Origin: an uncultured Collinsella sp.
GTDB lineage: Bacteria > Actinomycetota > Coriobacteriia > Coriobacteriales > Coriobacteriaceae
Assembly (NCBI GenBank): GCA_934668345.1
Contig: CAKUNE010000001.1
Span: 434,001-498,000, forward strand
Direction: 5' to 3'
Length of the DNA stretch: 64,000 bases
Shown: piece after piece, positions 25,640 to 33,556 of the stretch
How positions within the stretch are numbered: position 1 is the stretch's first letter
How the letters are laid out: the number at the start of each line of letters is the position of its first letter
Position numbers and translations under genes: made by a program
The notes under the pieces: model-generated
Databases searched by the model: none
Told to the model about the DNA's origin: nothing
The model's input: the letters and a program-made list of their open reading frames with translations, nothing else

Positions 25640-28639
25640 CTATTTCTTAAGGAGATACGAATAGCTGTCGCGCACGGCCTTGATGGTCAGGCGGACGGCC
25701 TCGGGCAGACCGGTGTTGACGGCATCGACCGAGACGGTGCGAACCGTGCCGGCGACGCGAACCTTAAAGTGGTCCTCGTCCACGGCCAGGAAGCCCTCGT
25801 TCTCGGAGTTCTCCATGTCCTGATCGCTCCAGAACAGGGTGAGCTTGTCCTTGTAGGGACGACCCTCCTGATAGGGGCAGAACACGGCGCAGTTGCCGCA
25901 CTCGTTGCACATGCCGTCGACATGGACGACCTGATGCTTGGCCAGGCCCGGCACCTTAATTGCCACGTTGGCGCGGTTGGGGCACACGTCGCAGCAGACC
26001 TCGCACACCGAGCCGCAGCCCAGGCAGCGGGTCTTGGCGCAATTGCGCTTGTCGCGGCACAGCGACCCCTTGCGCTCGTAGCAGGCGTCCTCGCGACCGG
26101 CCTGAGCATTCTGGTCGGCGTACTTGTTAAAGTCCACGCCAGCGATGGCACGGGCGACCTCGGCGGCGTCGGCGATAGCCTCGACCACGGTGGCCGGACC
26201 GCGACGGCAGTCACCGGCAGCCCAGACGCCCTCGACGCCGGTGGAGGTGGCGGCAAGGCGGCCGCGACGGTCGTGCTCGACGCCCGCGGCATCGTACAGG
26301 CTGGCATCGATGCCCTCGCCCACGGCGCAGATCACCGTGGTGGCGGAAAGCTCGACGGTCTCGCCCGTGGCGACAGGGCTGCGACGGCCGCTTGCGTCCG
26401 GATCGCCAAGCTCCATAACGTCGCAGGTCAGCACGGCGCCGTTGAGCACCTTGGGCGCCAGCAGCTCGCAGAACTCAACGCCATCGGCAAGAGCAAAATC
26501 GAGCTCTTCCTCGTCGGCGGGCATCTGCTTCTTGGTGCGGCGATACACCAGGCGCACGTTCTTCACGCCAGCCAGACGCTTGGCCACGCGAGCCGCGTCC
26601 ATGGCGGTGTTGCCGGCGCCGATGACCACGACGTCCTCGCCCAGCTCGAGTTTCTCGCCCTTCTTGGCGGCCTCGAGGAACTCCAGCACGTCGAGCTCGG
26701 CGCCCTCGCCCAAGCCCGCAGAGCCGGGCATCCAGGCACCGGTGGCCACGACCACGTCGGTAAAGCCCTGGGCCTTGAGCTCGTCAATGGACTCCACGCG
26801 GGCATTGAGCTGTACCTTGGCGCCAAAGGCCAGACAGAGCTCGGCATCGTGGGAGATATCGTCGCTCGCGATACGGAACTCGGGGATCACGTGACGGACC
26901 ACGCCGCCGAGAGAGTCGCGGGCCTCGAAGATAGTGACGGGCACGCCGGCGCGCGTCAGGAAGAACGCCGTCGCCAGACCGGCCGGGCCGCCGCCGATAA
27001 CGGCAACGTTGCGCTCGGCGTCGTTGGCAATGGCCTGGGCGCGCAGCTTGGGCAGCACGGCGGTCATGGCCTCGCGGGCGGCCTTGAGCTTGCTGGCGCG
27101 AATCTGGGCGCCCTCGGGCTCGTAGAATGCACGCTCGCAGGCACGGCCGCAGGGATGCGGGCAGATGGTACCGGTAATGAACGGCAGGGCGTTGCGCTCG
27201 ATGATGATGTTGAGCGCGTCCTCGTAGCGGCCCTCGTCAACAGCCGCCAGATAGGCAGGGATATCCTGCTGGATGGGGCAGCTCGTACGGCAAGGCGTGG
27301 TAAAGCAGTCGGAAAGCGGGCTCTTGCCGGCGACCTTGCGGTCGGGCAGCGGGCGCAGCGGCTTCTTGTAGAGCGGGTTGGTGAGCGAGTCGGTCTGGAT
27401 CGCAGTCACGGCCTCGAGCGAGACGCCCGCGAACGGCTTGCCATCCAGGTCGGTAAACTCGCCGGCCATCTGGCTAAAGCGCTCGTATCCACCGGGCTTG
27501 AGCACGTCGGTCGCCAGGGTAACGGGCCAAATACCGGCATCATACAGGGCGCGGATGTTGTAGACCGTGGCGCCGCCGGAGTAGCTGATGCGCAGCTTGC
27601 CATCGAACTGCTCGGTAATGCGGCGGGCGGCCTCGATGGTCAGCGAGAACAACGAACGGCCGGACATATACATCTCGGTGGAAGGCAGCTCGTTCCTCGT
27701 CACGTCGACGGGGAAGGTGTTGGTGAGCTTGACGCCAAACTCCAGGCCGCGCTCGGCGCACAGGGCAATCAGGCGCTCGAACATGGGCACGGCGTCGACC
27801 CACTGCAGGTCCTCGCGGAAGTGCGTGTCATCGAAAACGATGTAGTCAAAGCCCAGCTCGTTCAGGCGCTGGCGGGCAAACTCATAGCCCAGCAGCGTGG
27901 GGTTGCACTTGATGTAGGTGTTGAGGCCCTTCTCGGTGATCAGATAGGTCGCGATGCGCTCGATCTCCGCCGGCGGGCAGCCGTGTAGGGTAGACTCGGT
28001 GATGGAGTTGGACACGCGCGCCGGAATGGACTCGACAAACGCGGCGTCGACATGCTCAAACTTGTCCAGGTTGGCGAGTGCCCATGTGCGGCACTCGTTC
28101 CAGACGTCGGAGCCGCTGGCGTCCTTCATGCCCTCGATGTAGGCATCGACCTTGGGGCTCTTAATACCCTCCAGGTCATAGCCCACCGACATGTTGAAGA
28201 CAAAGCCGTCCGGGCTGCCCAGACCATACTCGCGAGCGATCAGGTGGCAGGCAAACCATGCCTTCACGTACTCGGCAAAGGCTTGCGGAACCTCGAGCTC
28301 GGTCGACCATTCGCAGTTGTAGCACTCGTCCTGCGCCACAATGCAGGGCTTGTTGACGCAACGGGAAAGCTCCTCGCCGTCCATAACCTGAACGGTCTTG
28401 AGCTCAAAGAAGCGGGAGCCGGCCACGTAGGATGCCACGATGTTCTGGGCAAGCTGCGTGTTGGGACCGGCGGCCGGGCCAAACGGAGTCTCGATGCGCT
28501 CGTCAAAAATGGGAAGCGCGCCCTCCTGGTTGGCCGTGACCATCTTGCGCACGCCAAAGACGGCGCCCTGAGTCTTGTGCTCTTCGATGATCCAGTTCAT
28601 CAGCTGCGAAAACGGGATCGGCCTCATGATGTCGCTCAT
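25640..28639 (-). CDS. ygfK: YgfK-type iron-sulfur flavoprotein oxidoreductase
   Basis: A 999-residue protein of the YgfK family (historically called a putative selenate reductase subunit). Residues about 1-430 form a dihydroorotate dehydrogenase-like barrel region. Residues about 440-510 resemble the GltD iron-sulfur entry domain ([20 protein letters not shown]). An FAD GxGxxG ([13 protein letters not shown]) is at about 548 and an NAD(P)H motif ([15 protein letters not shown]) near 690. A Cys-rich C-terminus ([28 protein letters not shown]) holds 4Fe-4S centres. Start at 28639 follows GAGAGGAG. It probably couples NAD(P)H to XdhD through the ferredoxin. Confidence 0.9.
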   Translation of the reverse strand: MSDIMRPIPFSQLMNWIIEEHKTQGAVFGVRKMVTANQEGALPIFDERIETPFGPAAGPNTQLAQNIVASYVAGSRFFELKTVQVMDGEELSRCVNKPCIVAQDECYNCEWSTELEVPQAFAEYVKAWFACHLIAREYGLGSPDGFVFNMSVGYDLEGIKSPKVDAYIEGMKDASGSDVWNECRTWALANLDKFEHVDAAFVESIPARVSNSITESTLHGCPPAEIERIATYLITEKGLNTYIKCNPTLLGYEFARQRLNELGFDYIVFDDTHFREDLQWVDAVPMFERLIALCAERGLEFGVKLTNTFPVDVTRNELPSTEMYMSGRSLFSLTIEAARRITEQFDGKLRISYSGGATVYNIRALYDAGIWPVTLATDVLKPGGYERFSQMAGEFTDLDGKPFAGVSLEAVTAIQTDSLTNPLYKKPLRPLPDRKVAGKSPLSDCFTTPCRTSCPIQQDIPAYLAAVDEGRYEDALNIIIERNALPFITGTICPHPCGRACERAFYEPEGAQIRASKLKAAREAMTAVLPKLRAQAIANDAERNVAVIGGGPAGLATAFFLTRAGVPVTIFEARDSLGGVVRHVIPEFRIASDDISHDAELCLAFGAKVQLNARVESIDELKAQGFTDVVVATGAWMPGSAGLGEGAELDVLEFLEAAKKGEKLELGEDVVVIGAGNTAMDAARVAKRLAGVKNVRLVYRRTKKQMPADEEELDFALADGVEFCELLAPKVLNGAVLTCDVMELGDPDASGRRSPVATGETVELSATTVICAVGEGIDASLYDAAGVEHDRRGRLAATSTGVEGVWAAGDCRRGPATVVEAIADAAEVARAIAGVDFNKYADQNAQAGREDACYERKGSLCRDKRNCAKTRCLGCGSVCEVCCDVCPNRANVAIKVPGLAKHQVVHVDGMCNECGNCAVFCPYQEGRPYKDKLTLFWSDQDMENSENEGFLAVDEDHFKVRVAGTVRTVSVDAVNTGLPEAVRLTIKAVRDSYSYLLKK

Positions 28640-28737
28640 AGTGAGCTCCTCTCTGCAACGCCCGGCGAGACCGCGCGACGGGCGCAAATACGGTGTAGCG
28701 CTAGCACAGCGCCGGCGACCCCGCGGAGGCCGCCTAT

Positions 28738-28773
28738 GCGCGCGCCGGATGCGGCGAAACATCCGACGCGCGC
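28738..28773. other. intercistronic hairpin between ssnA and ygfK
   Basis: A stem of GCGCGCG plus GGATG pairing with CATCC plus CGCGCGC around a small loop, with a 2x2 internal mismatch. No T-run follows, so it is more likely an mRNA processing or stability element within the operon than a terminator. The rest of this 149-base gap is GC-rich without features. Confidence 0.5.
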
Positions 28774-28788
28774 GAATCTCCAATTGGA

Positions 28789-30144
28789 TTAATACACGCG
28801 ATCGTTGAGCGTGCTCCAGAGCTTCTTGGACTCAGCCATGGTCCACGCGTTGATCTTTTCCTCATCGATACCGACAAACTCGCGATCCTTGTACAGGACG
28901 CGGCCGTTGATGATGGTGGTGCGGCAGTTTTTGCCCATCATGCCAAAAAGCATGTGGCCGTCGATATTCTCCTCGCTCAGCGGCGTAAAGGGCTTGTAGT
29001 CCATGACGATAACGTCGGCGGCAGCGCCGGCCTCGAGCACACCGAGCTTGCGATCGAAGTACTTGCTCGCCATCTTGGCGTTGTTCTCGAACAGCATGGT
29101 CATGGCCTCGCACCAGCCCACGTTGGGCATGGCGGCGTTGTGGCGCTGGATGATCAGGAAGACCTTGAGGCTCTCGAGCATATCGTGGGTGTAGGCGTCG
29201 GTGCCCATGCACACGGGGATGCCACGGCGGAAGAACTCGAGCACGGGAGCGCAGCCCACGGCGTTGCCCATATTGGATTCGGGGTTGTTGACGAGCCAGG
29301 TGCCGGACTCCTTGACGATATCCATCTCGGCGGGCGTCACATGGATGCAATGGCCGAGCATGGTGTCGGGGCCGAGCAGGTTGTGCTGCAGCAGGCGCTC
29401 GACGGGGCTGATGCCGCCGCGGTTGAGGCGGGAATCCCACACGTCGTTCATGCCCTCGCACACATGGATATGGAAACCGGTCAGGCCGTTGTTGGCCTCG
29501 GCCATCTTATCCATGGTCTCGTCCGACAGCGTAAAGGTCGCGTGGCCGCCAAACATGGCAGCGATCATATGGTTGTCGTTATCGCGACGCTCCTTGGCGG
29601 CCCACTGGGCAAACTCGGCGTTCTCGGCAATGGCCTGATCGCACTTTTCCTGACCGCGGCGGTCGGAGACCTCGTAGCACAGGCACGAACGCATGCCCAG
29701 CTCCTGAGCGGCGTCCTTAATGGTAAAGAGGCTGCCCGGAATCTCGCAGAAGCTCGCGTGGTGATCAAAAATCGTGGTGACGCCGTCGCGGATGGAATCC
29801 AGGATCGTGGCATAGGCGCTGGCCTTGGTGCCGTCGAGCGTCAGGTTGTCGTCGATCTTCCACCACTGCTGCTCAAGATTCTCCAGGAAGTTGGTGGGGT
29901 TGCAGCCCTTAATGGCAAGGCCGCGGGCCAGACCCGAGTAGATGTGGGTGTGGCAGTTGATGAGTCCGGGCATGATGAGGTTGCCCTGGGCGTCGACGTA
30001 CTCGGCATCCGGGTACTTGGCCTTGAGCTCGCGCTCGGGGCCTACTTCGACGATCGTATCTCCGTCAATGGCGACCGCACCGTTGGGAATGAACGGGGTC
30101 TGAGCGTTGCGGGTAAAGACGGAACCGTTTGCGACCAGAAGCAT
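28789..30144 (-). CDS. ssnA: SsnA-type amidohydrolase
   Basis: Amidohydrolase of the SsnA family (aminohydrolase/chlorohydrolase-like, related to guanine deaminase and atrazine hydrolases), consistently found with ygfK and xdhD. The 451-residue protein has the metal motif GLINCHTHIYSGL, a HIHVCEG His pair, GHCIHVTPAEM and the GTDAYTHDML Asp region, so the mononuclear site looks intact. I start at the ATG at 30144, seven bases after GAAGGGAG. It follows the permease gene by about 200 bases in the same direction. A purine-derived ring is a likely substrate. Confidence 0.9.
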   Translation of the reverse strand: MLLVANGSVFTRNAQTPFIPNGAVAIDGDTIVEVGPERELKAKYPDAEYVDAQGNLIMPGLINCHTHIYSGLARGLAIKGCNPTNFLENLEQQWWKIDDNLTLDGTKASAYATILDSIRDGVTTIFDHHASFCEIPGSLFTIKDAAQELGMRSCLCYEVSDRRGQEKCDQAIAENAEFAQWAAKERRDNDNHMIAAMFGGHATFTLSDETMDKMAEANNGLTGFHIHVCEGMNDVWDSRLNRGGISPVERLLQHNLLGPDTMLGHCIHVTPAEMDIVKESGTWLVNNPESNMGNAVGCAPVLEFFRRGIPVCMGTDAYTHDMLESLKVFLIIQRHNAAMPNVGWCEAMTMLFENNAKMASKYFDRKLGVLEAGAAADVIVMDYKPFTPLSEENIDGHMLFGMMGKNCRTTIINGRVLYKDREFVGIDEEKINAWTMAESKKLWSTLNDRVY

Positions 30145-30292
30145 AGATGCTCCCTTCAACATCAGGGGCGGGGTTTGACACCTCTGACATAGCGGAAGTG
30201 CGAAGCGCCGGCCTACACCGGAAACGGGCCCTCTCCCGTCAACGCTTCACCAAAGGGGCAAGCCCTTTGAAGTGCGGCTTGGCGCCGCATGA

Positions 30293-30324
30293 CGTCGGCG
30301 GACGAGGCGATACGTCCGCCGACG
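30293..30324. other. hairpin between the permease and ssnA genes
   Basis: A perfect 12-bp stem (CGTCGGCGGACG / CGTCCGCCGACG) with an 8-base loop lies 16 bases beyond the permease stop. No T-run follows, so it may reduce rather than stop read-through into ssnA. Confidence 0.6.
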
Positions 30325-30340
30325 AATAGCACCGAATTGG

Positions 30341-31735
30341 TTACTTCTTGCCCTCGGGCAAGACCAGATCCACAGCAGCGTCCTTGGCGGCGTCGATGTG
30401 CTGAGCCACGACCGGCGTCTGCGGAAGGATCAGATTGAGCACGATGGCCATGATGGCAGTGGGGGTCACGGCGTTGGAGCCGATGACGGTAGACACCCAG
30501 GTGGGCATGCCCTCGCCGGCGAGGCAGCCGCTGGCCATCCAGATGCCCAGGCCAAAGACGACCGAGGTACCGACGATGGTGGTGGTACGCTGCGTGAGGC
30601 CCTCGCGGGTGAACATGCGCACGCCGTTCATGGTGATGGTGCCAAAGACGCCGACGGTCGCGCCGCCGATGACAGGCTGCGGGATGGCGGAGAGCACGGC
30701 AGAGAGTTGCGGGAACAGACCGGCGATGGCAAAGACGGCCGCGATGATCACAAAGACCCACTTGTTGACGACCTTGTTGGAGCAGATGATGCCCACGTTC
30801 TGGCCAAGGGCGCTCGTGGGAAGGCCGCCGAGGAAGCCGCCGACCATAGAGGTGAGGCCCTGGGAGACGATGGCGCCGGAGAGCTCGCGCTCGGTCGGCA
30901 TACGGTCGATGGAGCCCAGGCAGGCTGCGGACACATCGCCGATGACCTGGATGGCGACCATGGGGAACACGACAGCGAGGGTAATGCAGACCTCGGGATC
31001 AAACTCGAGCGCATAGGGCATGAGCTTGGGAAGGGCGAAGACCTGAGCGGTGGCGACGCTGGAGAAGTCGATCATGCCGAAGGGGATCGAGACGATCATA
31101 CCGACGATCATGCCAAAGAACACGGAACCCAGCTTGAGCGTGCCCTTGCCAAAGTTGGCGAGCGCAAAGACCACGGCGAAGGTGATCAGAGCGACGCACC
31201 AGGCCTGCGGGGTGCCCCACAGCGGCGTACCCATGCCACCGGCCATGTATTTGACGGCCGTGGGATACAGCGAAACGCCAATGGAGAAGATGACCGTACC
31301 GGTCACGACGGGCGGGAACAGCCACTTGATCTTGCTGTAGGCAAGACCAAACAGGACCGCGACGGCGCCGCCGACGATCTCGCCGCCCAGCAGCGCGCCA
31401 AAGCTAAAGCCCGAGGCGCCCATGGCCTGCAGGGCCGGGAGGAACGCGAACGAAACGCCCATGACGATGGGCAGGCCGCCGCCAATGCGACGGAAGGGGG
31501 CGAAGGCCTGAAGGGCCGTGTCGATTGCCGAAAGAATGAGCGCGACCTGAATGATGTCGGTGCTCTGCTGGCTATCGAAGCCATAGACACCGGCCATAAT
31601 CACAGCGGGGGTGATGATGCCGGCAAACGATGCCAGCACGTGCTGAAGCGCACACGGGATCATTTCCTGTACAGGGGGCTTGCCTTCACGAGTAAACAGG
31701 GCTTCAGTGCCGTTCGTTACCGTCTCCTGGGCCAT
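30341..31735 (-). CDS. uracil/xanthine permease family (NCS2) purine transporter
   Basis: Nucleobase:cation symporter-2 family transporter, 464 residues with about 12-14 membrane segments. The family signature appears as GQNVGIICSNKVVNKW, and FPMVAIQVIGDVSAACL is the conserved TM8-like region. As the first gene of the purine operon it most likely imports xanthine or uric acid; the exact purine cannot be read from sequence alone. A candidate promoter lies about 90 bases upstream. It is divergent from a YheO-type regulator. Confidence 0.9.
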   Translation of the reverse strand: MAQETVTNGTEALFTREGKPPVQEMIPCALQHVLASFAGIITPAVIMAGVYGFDSQQSTDIIQVALILSAIDTALQAFAPFRRIGGGLPIVMGVSFAFLPALQAMGASGFSFGALLGGEIVGGAVAVLFGLAYSKIKWLFPPVVTGTVIFSIGVSLYPTAVKYMAGGMGTPLWGTPQAWCVALITFAVVFALANFGKGTLKLGSVFFGMIVGMIVSIPFGMIDFSSVATAQVFALPKLMPYALEFDPEVCITLAVVFPMVAIQVIGDVSAACLGSIDRMPTERELSGAIVSQGLTSMVGGFLGGLPTSALGQNVGIICSNKVVNKWVFVIIAAVFAIAGLFPQLSAVLSAIPQPVIGGATVGVFGTITMNGVRMFTREGLTQRTTTIVGTSVVFGLGIWMASGCLAGEGMPTWVSTVIGSNAVTPTAIMAIVLNLILPQTPVVAQHIDAAKDAAVDLVLPEGKK

Positions 31736-32098
31736 TTGACCACCAATCCTCGAAGTAGAATTTTCGCATCTAGACGTCTATTTTGACGCAGTGCGTGGTT
31801 GAGGTTGTGCCTTCGTTTCATATCGTATTAAAGATTTTTCTTATACTCAATAATAATTTTTTGTTATCAGACTATTCTTCAGCTCGGATAAAGCGTTTTC
31901 GCAGGTCAGAAACGTGCTTGCTCTGAGTAGCATCTTACATTTCTTTTGGTCGACCGTTTACCGCCAAATTCCTACCGTTCGTCTGCATTACGCGATATAC
32001 CTGCGGATATACGGAATGATAAGCGCCGTGTTACCATGAGAAAAAATTGTTATGAACGCCCTCGAATTTTTTCGATTTCAATCGCAAAGGAGTTGCCC
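31736..32098. other. divergent regulatory region between the permease and regulator genes
   Basis: No gene in these 363 AT-rich bases. They hold a candidate permease promoter (31825-31853), the palindrome TAGACGTCTA near 31771-31780, two direct GATATAC repeats near 31993-32010, and the regulator's ribosome-binding site (AAAGGAG). The site type seen upstream of ygeX was not found here. Confidence 0.55.
31825..31853 (-). promoter_or_regulatory. candidate promoter of the permease-ssnA-ygfK-xdhD operon
   Basis: On the minus strand TTATTG and TAATAC are separated by exactly 17 bases, giving an untranslated leader of about 80 bases before the permease ATG. Confidence 0.55.
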
Positions 32099-32755
32099 AT
32101 GAACGAGACCGTACGTCGCTTTTTGCCGATGGTCGATTTCCTGGAGCAGATACTCGGTAAGAACAGCGAGATTGTCCTGCACGATTTCTCGGATATCGAC
32201 CATGCCATCATCGATATTCGCAACGGCATCGTGAGCGGCCGCAAAGTCGGCGGCCCCGCTACCGATCTGGCGCTCAAGATTATGCATGACCCCAAGTATC
32301 GCGAGCTGCCGTTTATTACGGGCTACGAGGGCCGCGGCGCTGGCGGCAAGACGCTGGAGTCCGCGACATTCTTTATCCGCGAGGGTGACGAGATCGTCGG
32401 CATGCTCTGCGTCAATACCGATCTTTCGACCGTGCGCAATATCAATGCCATGGCGCAGCAGCTCATGGCATGCTTCGACGCGGCGCCGAGGCAGACGGAA
32501 CCCGCGTCTATCGAGGTCGAGAGCCTTTCGGAATCTACGCAGGAGCTCATCGACCGCAGCATTGCCGAGCTGCTGAGCGCGCGCGGGCTGGATGTGGCCT
32601 CGCTTGGCCAGAGTGACCGCGTGGACGTGATCCGCCACCTCAACGGCAACGGCGTGTTCATGCTCAAGGGCGCCGTTGCCTGCGCCGCCACCGCGCTGGG
32701 CATCTCGGAGCCCAGCGTCTACCGCTACCTGCAAAAAGTCCGCAAGGAGGGTTAG
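32099..32755 (+). CDS. second YheO/DauR-type transcriptional regulator
   Basis: A 218-residue paralogue of the regulator at 16392-17045. The PAS-like domain includes NSEIVLHDFSDIDHAIIDIRNG, VSGRKVGGPATDLALKIM and ATFFIREGDEIVGMLCVNTD; the C-terminal HTH_22 part has DVIRHLNGNGVFMLKGAVACAA and SEPSVYRYLQKVRKEG. Start follows AAAGGAGTTGCCC. It is divergent from the purine permease, whose operon it probably controls in response to a small ligand sensed by the PAS-like domain. Confidence 0.85.
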   Translation: MNETVRRFLPMVDFLEQILGKNSEIVLHDFSDIDHAIIDIRNGIVSGRKVGGPATDLALKIMHDPKYRELPFITGYEGRGAGGKTLESATFFIREGDEIVGMLCVNTDLSTVRNINAMAQQLMACFDAAPRQTEPASIEVESLSESTQELIDRSIAELLSARGLDVASLGQSDRVDVIRHLNGNGVFMLKGAVACAATALGISEPSVYRYLQKVRKEG

Positions 32756-32811
32756 CCCCCTGATCCCTTGGAGACGGAGGGAAACGGATCATTTTTGCCG
32801 CATCGCTTGAC

Positions 32812-32850
32812 AAAAGACCCTGCAGCTCGCACGTGCTGCAGGGTCTTTTT
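32812..32850. terminator. bidirectional terminator between regulator and ridA
   Basis: A 15-bp perfect stem (AAAAGACCCTGCAGC and its complement) with T-runs on both strands separates the convergent regulator and ridA genes. Confidence 0.9.
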
Positions 32851-32878
32851 GCATGTCATGTCTTGTTTCGCCTACATC

Positions 32879-33256
32879 TTAGAGAGCGGCGACGACCTCG
32901 ATCTCGACCAGACCGCCGGCCGGAAGGGCGGCAACCTGGAAAGCACTGCGCGCGGGGAACGGAGCCTCGAACTTGGAGGCGTAGATCTCGTTGACGGCAG
33001 CGAAGTCGGCGATGTCGGCCAGGTAGACCGTGGTCTTGACGACATCGGCAAAGGTGGCGCCGGCAGCGGTCAGCAGGGCCTCGACGTTGGCGAGGGACTG
33101 CTTGGCCTGGGCCTCGACGCCTTCGGGCATCTTGCCGGTTGCGGGGTCGATGCCCAGCTGGCCGGACAGAAACACCATGTTGCCGGTCTGGATGCCGGGG
33201 GAATACGGGCCAATGGCTGCGGGTGCGTTATCAGAAGACACAACGGTCTTGCTCAT
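32879..33256 (-). CDS. ridA: RidA-family reactive enamine/imine deaminase
   Basis: Hydrolyses 2-aminoacrylate and similar enamines or imines released by PLP enzymes. The 125 residues contain the YjgF/RidA signature ARSAFQVAALPAGGLVEIEVVA with the key Arg and Glu. Start at 33256 follows AAGGAGATAACC. Its place in the island fits protection from the enamine made by YgeX. A hairpin occupies the very 5' end of the predicted transcript. Confidence 0.92.
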   Translation of the reverse strand: MSKTVVSSDNAPAAIGPYSPGIQTGNMVFLSGQLGIDPATGKMPEGVEAQAKQSLANVEALLTAAGATFADVVKTTVYLADIADFAAVNEIYASKFEAPFPARSAFQVAALPAGGLVEIEVVAAL

Positions 33257-33289
33257 GGTTATCTCCTTACGAACAGTTGAGAGAGCGTG

Positions 33290-33337
33290 AGCGCGGTGTT
33301 CACACCGGGAGGCACAGTTCGGTCTGAACACCGCGCT
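33290..33337 (-). promoter_or_regulatory. 5' leader hairpin of ridA
   Basis: A perfect 12-bp stem (AGCGCGGTGTTC / GAACACCGCGCT) with an inner ACCG / CGGT helix starts within two bases of the predicted transcription start and ends about 33 bases before the ridA ATG. It could stabilise the mRNA or be a regulatory leader. Confidence 0.55.
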
Positions 33338-33345
33338 TGATTGGG

Positions 33346-33374
33346 ATATTAAGGGAGCAACTTGCTTGATGCAA
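33346..33374 (-). promoter_or_regulatory. candidate ridA promoter
   Basis: On the minus strand TTGCAT and TAATAT are separated by 17 bases, predicting a start near 33339. Confidence 0.6.
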
Positions 33375-33556
33375 GATAATTATCACGTTGCGAGAATAAT
33401 TTATCGCCCAACGGCGCCTGTCGGCCGCTGAACGGCATGTGCGGCGACTCGGCTAGCAAGCCTGCTGAAAACTTTATCCTGCTTGGGCCACAGGGCTCGC
33501 CCGCCGCGGCGGCCCCACTATACTTTTGAGTATCTGAGCATTTTGAAAGGCAGGAT

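Larger units (their letters stand above)
33257..33556. other. divergent region between ridA and the U32 protein gene
   Basis: Contains the ridA leader hairpin and promoter on the minus strand. On the plus strand a TATACT box at 33519-33524, inside the small palindrome ATACTTTTGAGTAT, may be the -10 region for the U32 gene. No gene was seen. Confidence 0.5.
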
